64,000 nt of DNA from assembly GCF_001683915.1 (NCBI RefSeq), contig NZ_LXTT01000117.1:1-64000 (forward strand). The letters are read 5' to 3'. This document shows, in pieces, positions 25,408 through 36,364 of this stretch. The position numbers and the translations under genes were made by a program. Source of the stretch: Allomuricauda sp. CP2A (lineage in GTDB: Bacteria; Bacteroidota; Bacteroidia; Flavobacteriales; Flavobacteriaceae). Each line of letters starts with the position of its first letter. Within the stretch, counting starts at the first letter, position 1. Below the pieces are notes generated by a model that saw only the letters and a list, made by a program, of their open reading frames with translations, had not been told where the DNA came from and ran no database searches.

Positions 25408-27891
25408 TTATTTTTTAGCTTTTGACTTGGCTTTTTTCTTAGGGGCTTTCTTTTCCAAAAGGGCCTTGGCCTCTTCCAAAGAAACTTTGGCAGCATCCAC
25501 GTCTTTGGACAATTCCACCTTGATCCTACCTTTTATTATGTTGTGCCTTCCCCATCTGGCCTTTTCTATACGGATTTTTTCCTCGGGCCACTCCTGCACC
25601 ACCTTTTCGGCTTCTTTTTTCTTCTTGTCCTCAATGAGTTCCTCAATATCGGATTGGGAAAGGTTATCAAAATCGTATTTCTTGTTCACATTGATGAACA
25701 TCCCATCCCATTTGATGAATGGGCCAAACCGACCTTTGCCCTTGGTCACTTCCTTGCCTTCGTAACTGGCAATGGGTGCATCCGCTTTTTCCTTTTCCTT
25801 GATCAATTCAATGGCTCGATCTAAATCTACGTCAAAAGCACTTTCTCCTTGACCCAAGGAAATGAATTTTTTTCCGAAACGCACATAAGGTCCATAACGC
25901 CCCACATTGGCCTCAACCTCTTCTCCTTTATACTCACCCAATTTTCTGGGCAGTTGAAAAAGCTCCATGGCCTCTTCAAAAGTAATGGTGTTGATGGATT
26001 GATCGGGCAATAGACTTGCAAACAATGGTTTTTCTTCTTCATCCACGGTTCCAATTTGGACCATGGGACCAAATCGGCCCAATCTCGCTGCCACCTGCCG
26101 TCCCGTTTTAGGGTCGGTGCCCAAAACACGTTCCCCACTGGCACGCTCCGCATTCTCCTCAACTTCAATGACATTGGGGTGGAACTCCTTATAGAATGAC
26201 TTCATCATGTGCTGCCAATCTTCATCCCCAGCAGCAATCTCATCAAAGTCTTCTTCTACTTGTGCTGTGAAATTATAATCGAGGATTTTGGTGAAATTAC
26301 TCACCAAAAAATCGTTCACGATCATTCCAATATCGGTTGGGACCAATTTCCCTTTGTCCGACCCCACCATTTCGGATAATTTTTTCTCCGTAAGTTTTCC
26401 TTCCTCCAAAACCAATTGAAGATAGTTGCGCTCCGTACCTTCCACAGTACCTTTTTCCACATACCCCCGGTTTTGGATGGTAGAAATGGTTGGCGCATAG
26501 GTTGATGGTCGCCCAATGCCCAATTCTTCCAATTTCTTTACCAAAGACGCTTCCGTATATCGATACGGTGGCCTTGTGAAGCGTTCGGTGGCGGAAATGA
26601 AGACATTTTGTAATGCTTCACCCACCTGCATGGCCGGAAGCATTCCTTCCTGTTCCTCGGCACTGTCCTCTTCGTCGGTGCCTTCCAAATACACTTTGAG
26701 GAAACCATCAAACTTCACCACTTCTCCGTTGGCCGTGAATTCTTCTTGATGCGAATTGGCCTTGATCTTTACATTGGTACGCTCCAATTGGGCATCGCTC
26801 ATTTGCGAAGCAAGGGTACGTTTCCAGATCAGTTCATAAAGCTTGGATTGGTCCCGCTCCAAAGAGGGGGACTGTAATTTCATATCTGTGGGGCGAATGG
26901 CCTCGTGGGCCTCTTGTGCTCCTTTGCTCTTCCCGGTATAGTTTCTGGTTTTACTGTACGACTCCCCATAATTTTGAACAATGGCATCCTTGGCCGCGCC
27001 CAAAGCTTCATTGGAGAGGTTGACGCTATCGGTTCGCATATAGGTGATCAGACCTGCTTCATACAAGCGTTGGGCCACCTGCATGGTTCGGCTGACCGAA
27101 AAATACAATTTACGGGACGCCTCTTGTTGCAAGGTGGATGTGGTGAACGGTGGTGCCGGCGATTTCTTTGCCGGTTTTTTATCCAAATCGGCCACAGAAA
27201 AATCGGCACCCCTATTTTGTTTCAAGAAAGCTTCTGCGGCTTCCTTGGTAGGAAAGGTCTTGTTCAGTCGCGCAGAAAAGACATTGCCATCCTCTGTTTT
27301 GAATTCGGCCTTTATTCGGAACGAAGCTTCGGGAGTGAAGGCATCAATCTCACGTTCGCGCTCCACGATCAACCGTACTGCCACGGACTGCACCCGACCT
27401 GCGGAAAGACCCGGCTTTATCTTTTTCCAGAGTACAGGGGAAAGTTCATACCCCACCAACCGGTCCAATACCCTTCGGGCCTGTTGGGCATTCACCAAGT
27501 TATAATTGATCTCCCTTGGATTTTCTATGGCTTTTTGAATGGCGGATTTGGTGATGGAGTTAAAAACAATGCGCCTTACTTTGCTTTTGTCCAATTTCAG
27601 CTCCTCGGCCAAGTGCCACGATATGGCCTCCCCCTCCCGGTCCTCATCACTGGCCAACCAAATGATGTCAGCCTTTTGGGCAAGGTCTTTGAGCTTTTTT
27701 ACCAAGGCTTTCTTCTCCTTGTCTACCGTATATTTTGGCTTAAAATCGTTTTCTACATCAACGCCAAGTTCTTTGGAAGGAAGGTCTACGATATGTCCAA
27801 AACTAGATTCAACTTGGTACTCTTTTCCGAGAAAACGTTCGATGGTCTTTGCCTTTGCGGGGGACTCAACAATAACTAAATTCTTTGGCAT
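25408..27891 (-). CDS. topA: DNA topoisomerase I
   Basis: This 827-residue type IA topoisomerase has an N-terminal Toprim domain (MPKNLVIVESPAKAKTIERFLG, with the acidic segment WLASDEDREGEAISWHL). The catalytic tyrosine lies in the GLITYMRTDS motif. The C terminus has zinc-free topoisomerase repeats (RLGRFGPMVQIG, NVGRYGPYVRFG, GKGRFGPFIKWDG) and a lysine- and alanine-rich tail (after about 800). It relaxes negative supercoils. It is the first gene of a unit with the arginase-like gene. Confidence 0.97.
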   Translation of the reverse strand: MPKNLVIVESPAKAKTIERFLGKEYQVESSFGHIVDLPSKELGVDVENDFKPKYTVDKEKKALVKKLKDLAQKADIIWLASDEDREGEAISWHLAEELKLDKSKVRRIVFNSITKSAIQKAIENPREINYNLVNAQQARRVLDRLVGYELSPVLWKKIKPGLSAGRVQSVAVRLIVEREREIDAFTPEASFRIKAEFKTEDGNVFSARLNKTFPTKEAAEAFLKQNRGADFSVADLDKKPAKKSPAPPFTTSTLQQEASRKLYFSVSRTMQVAQRLYEAGLITYMRTDSVNLSNEALGAAKDAIVQNYGESYSKTRNYTGKSKGAQEAHEAIRPTDMKLQSPSLERDQSKLYELIWKRTLASQMSDAQLERTNVKIKANSHQEEFTANGEVVKFDGFLKVYLEGTDEEDSAEEQEGMLPAMQVGEALQNVFISATERFTRPPYRYTEASLVKKLEELGIGRPSTYAPTISTIQNRGYVEKGTVEGTERNYLQLVLEEGKLTEKKLSEMVGSDKGKLVPTDIGMIVNDFLVSNFTKILDYNFTAQVEEDFDEIAAGDEDWQHMMKSFYKEFHPNVIEVEENAERASGERVLGTDPKTGRQVAARLGRFGPMVQIGTVDEEEKPLFASLLPDQSINTITFEEAMELFQLPRKLGEYKGEEVEANVGRYGPYVRFGKKFISLGQGESAFDVDLDRAIELIKEKEKADAPIASYEGKEVTKGKGRFGPFIKWDGMFINVNKKYDFDNLSQSDIEELIEDKKKKEAEKVVQEWPEEKIRIEKARWGRHNIIKGRIKVELSKDVDAAKVSLEEAKALLEKKAPKKKAKSKAKK

Positions 27892-27910
27892 GCACTGGGT
27901 TTTGTGTCAA

Positions 27911-27918
27911 CAAAAGTA
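27911..27918 (-). promoter_or_regulatory. -7 box candidate for topA
   Basis: The minus strand reads TACTTTTG, a perfect TAnnTTTG, 19 nt upstream of the topA start. The -33 element is not visible. Confidence 0.4.
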
Positions 27919-27956
27919 TACCAAAAATTCGATTTTGGATTTTTTGTGACATCCTT

Positions 27957-27990
27957 ATCAAAAAAATATCCCGCAAAAAACGGGATATTT
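27957..27990 (-). terminator. Intrinsic terminator after the LVIVD lipoprotein gene
   Basis: The minus strand has a 10-bp stem (27981-27990 with 27964-27973) around a short loop and then a T run (27960-27966 region). It lies 20 nt after the stop of the gene at 28010. Confidence 0.75.
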
Positions 27991-28009
27991 CAAATTGATA
28001 TTGTGTTTT

Positions 28010-29263
28010 TTAGTCGAGCCCAATCTGACTGATGAGCTTAATATCGTTGTCCAAATACTCATATTGATAGAGCACTCCATCCCCTACCATTATTAAATGG
28101 TTTTCCAAGGGAATGACATCAAACGTAACAATATTTTCAAAATGATTTAACTCAATCAAATCATTGACGTCGGTTTTGTCATAGACTTTGAGACCGGAAT
28201 CCCCATCACAAACAAAAAGCTTTTCATCCCTGATGCCCAACCCGTAGGGACCATCCAAGGGGTACTGGACCGCCAATTCAGGATTTTGAATATCGGAAAT
28301 GTCCACAATGAACAATCCACTCTCCGTGGCACCACACCAATTTCCACCCCTCAAAGTAACATAGGCATAATCCCCATCCACTACAACAGGGTCACAGGCG
28401 GTACCGTGTTGAAATTCTGAGATAAAGGATGGCACTGCTGGATCGGTGATATCATAAATGTACATGCCCCGCATACTTCCCAAGAAAAGATAAGTACCGT
28501 TATAAAAAATGGTCTCAATGTCAAACCCCGCATACACATCATCCAAATTCTGTGGGTTCTCCAAATCGGAAATGTTGAATACATTAATATTATGGCTGTC
28601 CACGGCGTAGAGGTAATCCTCCACAATTTTAAAACGCGCCAAGGAACCACCCTGTCCAGTGCCACTTCCTGCATCATTGGCAAGGGCAAAGTCTTCCATA
28701 AATACGCCCCCAGTATTTCTTTCATCAACTTCAGAAATCAGTCTTCTTTCAGTGGTGGTCTCCCAACCTATGATCATCTCTGAATCATAGTCAATGTCAT
28801 CACTTTCCACCAAATCCGCTTCAAACGGAAAGAAAATAGTGCTGTAGAGTACGTCTTCCAAACGGTTCACCACTTCAATGTCATTGATATTGGAAATATC
28901 CAGTACCACCAAATCCATCAAACTGTCCGCATACAGATAATCCTCCTTCACAGAAATATCCACGTTCCCGGGGATGGTGATAAAGGCAATCTTTACAGGT
29001 TGTTGCGGATTGCTGTTATCGATCACATGAATTCCTTGATACTTATCGTTGATGAAAATATAATCTTTATAGGTATATACCTTTCCAGATTCATGAATCG
29101 GTTGCGGAGCAATAATAGCAACACTGGTGGCAAATTCGGCCTTACTGATCACAAGCGGGCGTGCCACGACATAATCGGCATATTCGCCATTGGTATCATC
29201 TTGATCACAGGAAATAAAAAATAATGTGGTAAACGCTAGCAGGACGGCTATTTTCGTTTTCAT
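28010..29263 (-). CDS. LVIVD repeat lipoprotein
   Basis: This 417-residue protein starts at the ATG at 29263; a GTG two codons earlier is possible. The lipobox is FISC (C19). The mature part is a beta-propeller of LVIVD repeats: LVVLDISNINDIEVV, INVFNISDLENPQNL, MYIYDITDPAVPSFI, LFIVDISDIQNPELA and LKVYDKTDVNDL. It should be an outer-membrane lipoprotein of unknown function. It has its own terminator and is not operonic with topA. Confidence 0.85.
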   Translation of the reverse strand: MKTKIAVLLAFTTLFFISCDQDDTNGEYADYVVARPLVISKAEFATSVAIIAPQPIHESGKVYTYKDYIFINDKYQGIHVIDNSNPQQPVKIAFITIPGNVDISVKEDYLYADSLMDLVVLDISNINDIEVVNRLEDVLYSTIFFPFEADLVESDDIDYDSEMIIGWETTTERRLISEVDERNTGGVFMEDFALANDAGSGTGQGGSLARFKIVEDYLYAVDSHNINVFNISDLENPQNLDDVYAGFDIETIFYNGTYLFLGSMRGMYIYDITDPAVPSFISEFQHGTACDPVVVDGDYAYVTLRGGNWCGATESGLFIVDISDIQNPELAVQYPLDGPYGLGIRDEKLFVCDGDSGLKVYDKTDVNDLIELNHFENIVTFDVIPLENHLIMVGDGVLYQYEYLDNDIKLISQIGLD

Positions 29264-29355
29264 GTGCACTTGTTTTTCTGATTGAAACTCTGGACATTAG
29301 ATAAAATCACAGCAAAAAAGTTGCGTTGTTTTTTGTCTAAATTTTAACTGCCAAA

Positions 29356-29387
29356 TTGTCACTAAAATGATATAAGCACTATCTTTG
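29356..29387 (+). promoter_or_regulatory. Promoter of miaB
   Basis: TTG (29356-29358) and TATCTTTG (29380-29387) are separated by 21 nt, matching the Bacteroidota sigma-factor consensus. A start near 29393 gives a 12-nt leader before the miaB ATG. Confidence 0.65.
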
Positions 29388-29404
29388 CAGCCCATTGCAC
29401 GAAT

Positions 29405-30868
29405 ATGATAAAGGACGAAAGCGTAGAAAAGATAATAGACGAAAGCCAGCAAGGAAGCACCTTGGCCTTGGAGAAAAATGAGAGAAACAGCCGTAAACTC
29501 TATATCGAGAGTTATGGGTGCCAGATGAATTTTTCCGATAGCGAGATAGTTGCCTCCATTTTGGCCAAGGAGGGATTCAATACCACCCAAATTTTGGATG
29601 AAGCCGATTTGGTCCTGGTGAACACCTGTTCCATCCGCGAAAAGGCAGAGCAGACCGTTCGCAAGCGTTTGGAAAAATTCAATGCCGTTAAAAAGACCAA
29701 TCCCGGAATGAAGGTGGGTGTACTCGGCTGTATGGCGGAACGATTGAAGAGCAAATTCCTCGAAGAGGAAAAGATTGTGGACATGGTCGTAGGCCCCGAT
29801 GCCTACAAAGACCTGCCCAACCTTATCCAAGAAATTGATGAAGGTCGCAATGCCGTTAACGTTATCCTTTCCAAGGATGAAACCTATGGTGACGTGGCTC
29901 CTGTGCGGTTAAATTCCAACGGAGTCTCCGCCTTTGTTTCCATTACCCGCGGTTGCGATAATATGTGCACCTTCTGTGTGGTTCCCTTTACTCGCGGAAG
30001 AGAGCGCAGTCGTGACCCACAATCCATTTTGGAGGAGGTGAACGATCTTTGGGAAAGAGGTTTCAAGGAAATTACCTTATTGGGGCAGAATGTGGACAGC
30101 TACCTCTGGTATGGCGGCGGATTAAAAAAGGATTTTGATAAAGCTTCCGATATGCAGAAGGCCACTTCCGTAAACTTTGCCAAACTTTTGGAACTGGTCG
30201 CCGAGGAACAACCCAAAATGCGCATCCGTTTTTCCACCTCCAATCCGCAGGACATGACCTTGGATGTCATTGAGGCCATGGCCAAACATGAAAACATCTG
30301 CAAATACATCCATTTGCCCGTGCAAAGTGGAAGCAATCGCATTTTAAAGGCCATGAACCGCCTGCATACCCGTGAGGAATATTTTGAGTTGATCGACAAC
30401 ATCCGAAAAATTATTCCCGATTGTGCCATCAGTCAAGATATGATTGCTGGCTTTCCTACGGAGACCGAAGAGGACCATCAGGACACCTTAAGTTTGATGG
30501 AATACGTGAAATATGATTTTGGTTTTATGTTCGCCTATTCGGAACGACCCGGAACCCTCGCAGAGCGAAAAATGGAAGATGACATTCCTGATGAGACCAA
30601 GAAAAGACGTTTGCAGGAAATCATTGAAATACAACAAAAGCACAGTCATTATCGCACCCAACAACATCTGGGCAAAACCGAAGAGGTCCTTATCGAAGGG
30701 ACTTCCAAAAAATCCGATGCCCATTGGATGGGACGCAATTCCCAAAACACGGTGGTGGTCTTTCCAAAGGAACACTACAAAGTGGGCGATTTTGTCAACG
30801 TAAAGATCAATGAATGCACCTCAGCGACCCTTATTGGAGAAGCAGTAGGGTATTCAGAAAACAATTAA
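29405..30868 (+). CDS. miaB: tRNA-2-methylthio-N6-dimethylallyladenosine synthase MiaB
   Basis: This 487-residue radical-SAM methylthiotransferase has an N-terminal UPF0004 domain with cysteines C39, C75 and C109 for the auxiliary [4Fe-4S] cluster. The radical-SAM motif is C184-x3-C188-x2-C191 ([10 protein letters not shown]), and a C-terminal TRAM domain lies at about 410-480. It methylthiolates i6A37 of tRNAs that read UNN codons. The first 25 residues are a low-conservation extension. A promoter lies just upstream, and a structured repeat separates it from the sigma-54 activator. Confidence 0.97.
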   Translation: MIKDESVEKIIDESQQGSTLALEKNERNSRKLYIESYGCQMNFSDSEIVASILAKEGFNTTQILDEADLVLVNTCSIREKAEQTVRKRLEKFNAVKKTNPGMKVGVLGCMAERLKSKFLEEEKIVDMVVGPDAYKDLPNLIQEIDEGRNAVNVILSKDETYGDVAPVRLNSNGVSAFVSITRGCDNMCTFCVVPFTRGRERSRDPQSILEEVNDLWERGFKEITLLGQNVDSYLWYGGGLKKDFDKASDMQKATSVNFAKLLELVAEEQPKMRIRFSTSNPQDMTLDVIEAMAKHENICKYIHLPVQSGSNRILKAMNRLHTREEYFELIDNIRKIIPDCAISQDMIAGFPTETEEDHQDTLSLMEYVKYDFGFMFAYSERPGTLAERKMEDDIPDETKKRRLQEIIEIQQKHSHYRTQQHLGKTEEVLIEGTSKKSDAHWMGRNSQNTVVVFPKEHYKVGDFVNVKINECTSATLIGEAVGYSENN

Positions 30869-30875
30869 TAACCCT

Positions 30876-30988
30876 TTGTCATTCCGCATGGATGCTTCGA
30901 CTACGCTCAGCACCCGTGCGGAATCCAAAAATAAAATAAGATTCCTGCTGAAGTTTATGCTAAGCTAGACGAAGTACAGGAATGACAA
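30876..30988. repeat. Structured intergenic repeat, miaB-sigma-54 activator gap
   Basis: The outer inverted repeat is perfect (30876-30885 with 30979-30988, 10 bp). Inside are two stem-loops: 30881-30891 with 30914-30924 (10 of 11 bp) and 30941-30947 with 30977-30983. It fills nearly all of the 123-nt gap and ends 3 nt before the next ATG. The same plan (outer TGTCATTCC/GGAATGACA with two inner stems) is seen at 34538-34617. Confidence 0.8.
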
Positions 30989-30991
30989 CAA

Positions 30992-32263
30992 ATGGAAAAT
31001 ATACAATCCATTAAACAACGGTTTGAGCTCATCGGAAACGATGTAAAGCTCAATCGCGCCATAGAAAAAGCCATGCAAGTGGCACCAACGGACATTTCGG
31101 TGTTGGTGACCGGGGAGAGTGGGGTCGGTAAGGAAGCCATTCCAAAGATCATCCATTCCCTTTCGCACCGCAAACACGCCAAATATATTGCCGTAAACTG
31201 TGGTGCCATTCCTGAGGGAACCATAGACAGTGAGCTGTTTGGACACGAAAAAGGAGCCTTTACCGGAGCCACCCAAACCCGCAGCGGGTATTTTGAGGTA
31301 GCCGATGGGGGCACCATTTTTTTGGATGAAGTGGGGGAGCTTCCCTTGACCACCCAAGTGCGACTGCTCAGGGTTTTGGAGAACGGGGAATTCCTTAAAG
31401 TGGGGTCTTCCCAAGTCCAGAAAACTGATGTTCGGATTGTGGCCGCTACCAACATCAACATGTTCGAGGCTATTAAAAAGGAAAAATTCAGGGAGGATCT
31501 GTACTACCGATTGAGCACCGTGGAAATTCATATTCCACCGCTCCGCGAACGGCAGGACGACATTCATTTGTTGTTCCGAAAGTTTGCTTCGGATTTTGGA
31601 CAGAAATATAAAATGCCGACCATCCGGCTGGAAGACGATGCCGTTGGATTGCTGATAAAATATCGTTGGCCCGGAAACATCAGACAGCTACGGAATATTG
31701 CCGAACAAATTTCAGTGCTCGAGGAAAACAGAATCATTTCCGCTACCACCTTGAACAGTTATCTGCCCAATGCCAATACCTCCAATCTACCTGCGGTGGT
31801 GGGCCAGGCCAAAAAGGAAGGCGATTTTAGCAACGAAAGGGAAATATTGTACAAGGTGCTTTTTGATATGAAGAGCGACCTCAACGATTTGAAAAAACTC
31901 ACCCTGGAACTGTTGAAGCACGATAATTCTGAAAAGGTGCAGGAAGAAAATGAAACTTTGATCCGAAAAATTTACGGAAACAAAGAAGAGGACGTGGAAG
32001 CTGAAGAAAGCAGCATGGCCGAAGTCCTCCATTTGCCAGAACCTGTGGTGGAAAAGCCAGTTAGCGTACCGCAGCCCCAAGAAGACCGCTATCATTTTGC
32101 GGAGGAAATTGAAGAGGAAGAAACCCTATCTTTACAGGAAAAGGAAATAGAACTGATCAAAAAATCGCTGGAACGCAACCGTGGAAAACGAAAAGCTGCA
32201 GCAGCTGAATTGGGCATTTCGGAACGGACTTTGTATCGAAAAATTAAACAATACGATTTGTAA
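30992..32263 (+). CDS. Sigma-54-dependent transcriptional activator (no receiver domain)
   Basis: This 423-residue bacterial enhancer-binding protein has its AAA+ domain beginning near residue 10. Walker A is GESGVGKE (41-48), the sigma-54-contacting GAFTGA loop is at 88-93, Walker B/DEVGE lies at about 109-116 and the WPGNIRQLRN sensor motif follows. An acidic low-complexity linker (about 310-385) leads to a Fis-type HTH at the C terminus (AAAELGISERTLYRKIKQY). There is no receiver, GAF or PAS domain, so activity must be set by protein level, a partner or the linker. It heads a unit with lptE. Confidence 0.93.
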   Translation: MENIQSIKQRFELIGNDVKLNRAIEKAMQVAPTDISVLVTGESGVGKEAIPKIIHSLSHRKHAKYIAVNCGAIPEGTIDSELFGHEKGAFTGATQTRSGYFEVADGGTIFLDEVGELPLTTQVRLLRVLENGEFLKVGSSQVQKTDVRIVAATNINMFEAIKKEKFREDLYYRLSTVEIHIPPLRERQDDIHLLFRKFASDFGQKYKMPTIRLEDDAVGLLIKYRWPGNIRQLRNIAEQISVLEENRIISATTLNSYLPNANTSNLPAVVGQAKKEGDFSNEREILYKVLFDMKSDLNDLKKLTLELLKHDNSEKVQEENETLIRKIYGNKEEDVEAEESSMAEVLHLPEPVVEKPVSVPQPQEDRYHFAEEIEEEETLSLQEKEIELIKKSLERNRGKRKAAAAELGISERTLYRKIKQYDL

Positions 32264-32285
32264 ATTGCCCATTGTAATGCGCGAA

Positions 32286-32813
32286 ATGAAAATGAAGAAA
32301 AAAATTGGTTTTAAGATTGGCCTTCTTACTTTGGTCTTGAGTCTATATAGTTGTGGTGCCTATAACTTTTCTGGTGCCGATATTGGAACGGCTACGACCT
32401 TTCAGGTGAATTTCTTCCAGAATTATGCCGATCAGACCCCAAGGTCGGTCATTGTTCCTGGTTTGGACCGTGATTTTACGTTGGCCCTGCAGGATATGAT
32501 CAACAATCTCACCAGTCTCTCCCTCACGGGAAGCAATGGGGATTTGTTGTACGAAGGGGAAATTGTGGAATACAAGGTGGTGCCCATGACCGCAACTGCC
32601 GATCAACGAACAGCACAAAACCGGCTCACCATGAGTGTGAACGTGCGGTTTTTTAACAATACCAAGGAAGATGCGGATTTTGAACGTCGTTTTTCCTTTT
32701 TTTACGATTTTGATGCAGCAGCTTCCTTAACATCGGTTCAGGCAGCGGCCCACGAAGAAATCTTTGAACGGCTCACCCAGGATATTTTTAATGCCTCCTT
32801 GGGAAATTGGTAA
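32286..32813 (+). CDS. lptE: LptE-like LPS-assembly lipoprotein
   Basis: This 175-residue protein starts at the ATG at 32286; alternatives lie at 32277 and 32292, and an upstream in-frame start at 32181 would sit inside the activator gene. The lipobox is LYSC (C23). The mature domain (VPGLDRDFTLALQDMINNLTSLSL, then GEIVEYKVVPMTATADQRTAQNRLTM) matches the Bacteroidota LptE family, the lipoprotein plug of the LptD translocon. It begins 22 nt after the sigma-54 activator. Confidence 0.88.
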   Translation: MKMKKKIGFKIGLLTLVLSLYSCGAYNFSGADIGTATTFQVNFFQNYADQTPRSVIVPGLDRDFTLALQDMINNLTSLSLTGSNGDLLYEGEIVEYKVVPMTATADQRTAQNRLTMSVNVRFFNNTKEDADFERRFSFFYDFDAAASLTSVQAAAHEEIFERLTQDIFNASLGNW

Positions 32814-32818
32814 CAACT

Positions 32819-33733
32819 ATGAACGTATCGGATTTTATACAGATTCTTCAAAACTCAAATACCATCCTGTCCCCAAAACAGACACGGGAACTGGAGGATA
32901 TCATTGAAGAGTATCCCTATTTTCAGGCTGCCAGGGCTTTGCATTTGAAGGGGCTAAAAAATCTTGATAGCTACAAATACAACAACGCCTTAAAAGTTGC
33001 TGCGGCCCATACTGCGGATAGGGACGTACTTTTCGATTACATCACATCGCAGGAATTTGTCCAAAACAACATTGCCGACACCATTGCTGGGCGACGGTCA
33101 AAGCTTGAGGATCAAAATGCCATTTCCGAAGAAATTGAGCCCAGTGAAAATGTTAATGCCATGTTGGTTGAGGCCGAAGAGGTGGCACTCCCCCAAAACA
33201 TCCAGGATGCAGAGCAGATATTGAACCCGGCACTGTTCAAATCCAAAACTCCTGAAAAAGTTGAAGAGGAAGAGGAGAAAAAAGAGGAACCCTCTAAGGT
33301 CCAAAAAGAGACCACACCCGAAACCGACCTACAACTGGGCAAACCCATTCCCTTTACCAAAAAGGAAAAACATTCCTTTACCGAATGGTTGCAATTGACC
33401 TCCAAAACTGTGGAGCAGGAGGAACCCGAGGAGGATGTGATGGAAGAATTGGAAAAGAAGAAAAAATTTGAACTTTTGGATAAGTTCATCGAGAACAACC
33501 CCAAGATCGTCCCCGTCGAAAAGTCAACTCCAAAAGTGAACATTAAGGATTCAAACAAGTTCGATAATAACGAACTGATGACCGAGACACTTGCCAAGGT
33601 GTATCTCGAACAAAAAAAGTACAAAAAAGCCATTCAGGCCTTCAAAATATTGAGTTTGAAATATCCAGAAAAAAGTGGTTTCTTTGCAGATCAAATTCGG
33701 GCGGTGAAGAAGCTGCAGAAAGAAAAAGAATAA
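32819..33733 (+). CDS. Conserved Flavobacteriia protein with C-terminal TPR
   Basis: This 304-residue protein starts at the ATG at 32819 (MNVSDFIQILQ), 5 nt after lptE; an in-frame TTG at 32807 lies inside lptE. The N-terminal 100 residues are helical. A Glu- and Lys-rich low-complexity stretch follows at about 130-210. The C terminus has one TPR-like pair (LAKVYLEQKKYKKAIQAFKILSLKYPEKSG). No catalytic motif is visible. It is cytoplasmic by prediction, and its position between lptE and secG suggests an envelope-biogenesis accessory role. Function unknown. Confidence 0.8.
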   Translation: MNVSDFIQILQNSNTILSPKQTRELEDIIEEYPYFQAARALHLKGLKNLDSYKYNNALKVAAAHTADRDVLFDYITSQEFVQNNIADTIAGRRSKLEDQNAISEEIEPSENVNAMLVEAEEVALPQNIQDAEQILNPALFKSKTPEKVEEEEEKKEEPSKVQKETTPETDLQLGKPIPFTKKEKHSFTEWLQLTSKTVEQEEPEEDVMEELEKKKKFELLDKFIENNPKIVPVEKSTPKVNIKDSNKFDNNELMTETLAKVYLEQKKYKKAIQAFKILSLKYPEKSGFFADQIRAVKKLQKEKE

Positions 33734-33742
33734 GATAAAAAA

Positions 33743-34111
33743 ATGAGCACGTTTACAATTTTTTTGATATTGATCATTATCGTGTGCCTTTTGTTGGTAT
33801 TGGTCATTATGGTCCAAAACCCTAAAGGAGGTGGGTTGTCCTCATCTTTTGGAGGTGGTGGAAACCAAGTTGTGGGAGGTGTAAAAAAGACTGGGGATTT
33901 TTTGGATAAAAGTACCTGGACCCTTGCCACATTATTAATTGTATTGATTCTTTTGTCCAATGTTTCCCTAAAGGGAAGCTACAGTCAGGCAGATTCAAAA
34001 TTGTTGCAGGGCGATGATACGGAGGCCACTGTTCCAGAAACAGTCCCCGAGGAAGTTCCTGAGCAACTTCCGCCAACTGACAGTGCCGATCCAACGGACA
34101 CCATCAATTAA
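33743..34111 (+). CDS. secG: Preprotein translocase subunit SecG
   Basis: This 122-residue membrane protein has two transmembrane helices (about 2-22 and 56-72) joined by a glycine-rich loop with the SecG signature VQNPKGGGLSSSFGGG. An acidic, proline-rich tail (after about 90) is typical of the Bacteroidota version. It stimulates SecYEG translocation. It lies 9 nt after the TPR gene and is followed by a strong terminator. Confidence 0.95.
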   Translation: MSTFTIFLILIIIVCLLLVLVIMVQNPKGGGLSSSFGGGGNQVVGGVKKTGDFLDKSTWTLATLLIVLILLSNVSLKGSYSQADSKLLQGDDTEATVPETVPEEVPEQLPPTDSADPTDTIN

Positions 34112-34127
34112 TAGTGACAAAGCATAC

Positions 34128-34162
34128 AAAAATGCCAGCTTGAATGACAAGCTGGCATTTTT
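34128..34162 (+). terminator. Strong intrinsic terminator of secG
   Basis: A perfect 15-bp stem (34128-34142 with 34148-34162) around a 5-nt loop ends in a T run. It closes the secG unit and separates it from groS. Confidence 0.9.
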
Positions 34163-34189
34163 GTTTTCCATAATGTCAGTTTTTGGGCA

Positions 34190-34206
34190 TTGGCACAATT
34201 TCTGCC
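34190..34206 (+). promoter_or_regulatory. Sigma-54-like -24/-12 element upstream of groS
   Basis: TTGGCAC (34190-34196) is followed by GC at 34204-34205, with exactly 10 nt between the GG (34192-34193) and the GC, the sigma-54 spacing. The -12 part reads CTGCC instead of TTGCA/T, so it is imperfect. The expected start, about 12 nt downstream, leaves a leader near 35 nt before the groS ATG. No CIRCE repeat was seen here. A sigma-54 activator gene lies about 2 kb upstream. Confidence 0.45.
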
Positions 34207-34252
34207 CCCATCTTTCGAGAATTTTTAAACCAAATACATAAAAATTATAAAT

Positions 34253-34531
34253 ATGGCTAAAGTTAATATCAAACCATTGGCAGACAGGGTTCTTATTGAG
34301 CCACTACAGGCCGAGACCAAAACTGCCTCCGGTATCATCATCCCGGACAACGCAAAGGAAAAACCTCAAAAAGGCAACGTAGTAGCCGTTGGACCCGGAA
34401 CCAAAGATGAAAAAGTGACCCTTAAGGTTGGTGATACCGTACTATATGGAAAATATGCCGGTACCGAACTCAAATTGGACGGTATTGACTATTTGATGAT
34501 GCGCGAGAGCGATATTTTGGCAATAGTATAA
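34253..34531 (+). CDS. groS: Co-chaperonin GroES
   Basis: This 92-residue GroES of normal length carries the [23 protein letters not shown] segment and the mobile loop. It caps the GroEL ring during folding. It is followed by groL after 102 nt, most of which is a structured repeat. Confidence 0.98.
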   Translation: MAKVNIKPLADRVLIEPLQAETKTASGIIIPDNAKEKPQKGNVVAVGPGTKDEKVTLKVGDTVLYGKYAGTELKLDGIDYLMMRESDILAIV

Positions 34532-34537
34532 TCAACA

Positions 34538-36265
<1,728 letters not shown>

Positions 36266-36292
36266 TAGCATCCCATTCGGATTAAAAATAGG

Positions 36293-36320
36293 AACGCCCC
36301 GATCTTCATCGGGGCGTTTT
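36293..36320 (+). terminator. Intrinsic terminator of groL
   Basis: An 11-bp GC-rich stem (36293-36303 with 36308-36318) with a 4-nt loop is followed by TTTTC-TTTTC. It is 28 nt after the groL stop. Confidence 0.88.
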
Positions 36321-36364
36321 CTTTTCTATTTTGTTATAGGGCTCAATAGAGTCCAGAAACCAAG

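Noticed and set aside
26905-27879. Long antisense frame opposite topA
   Set aside because: The complete topA with catalytic motifs occupies the other strand in another frame, and the antisense product is arginine/phenylalanine-rich without any domain.
34128-34252. CIRCE heat-shock operator upstream of groS
   Set aside because: No TTAGCACTC-N9-GAGTGCTAA was found in the secG-groS gap; the nearest matching element is a sigma-54-like spacing.
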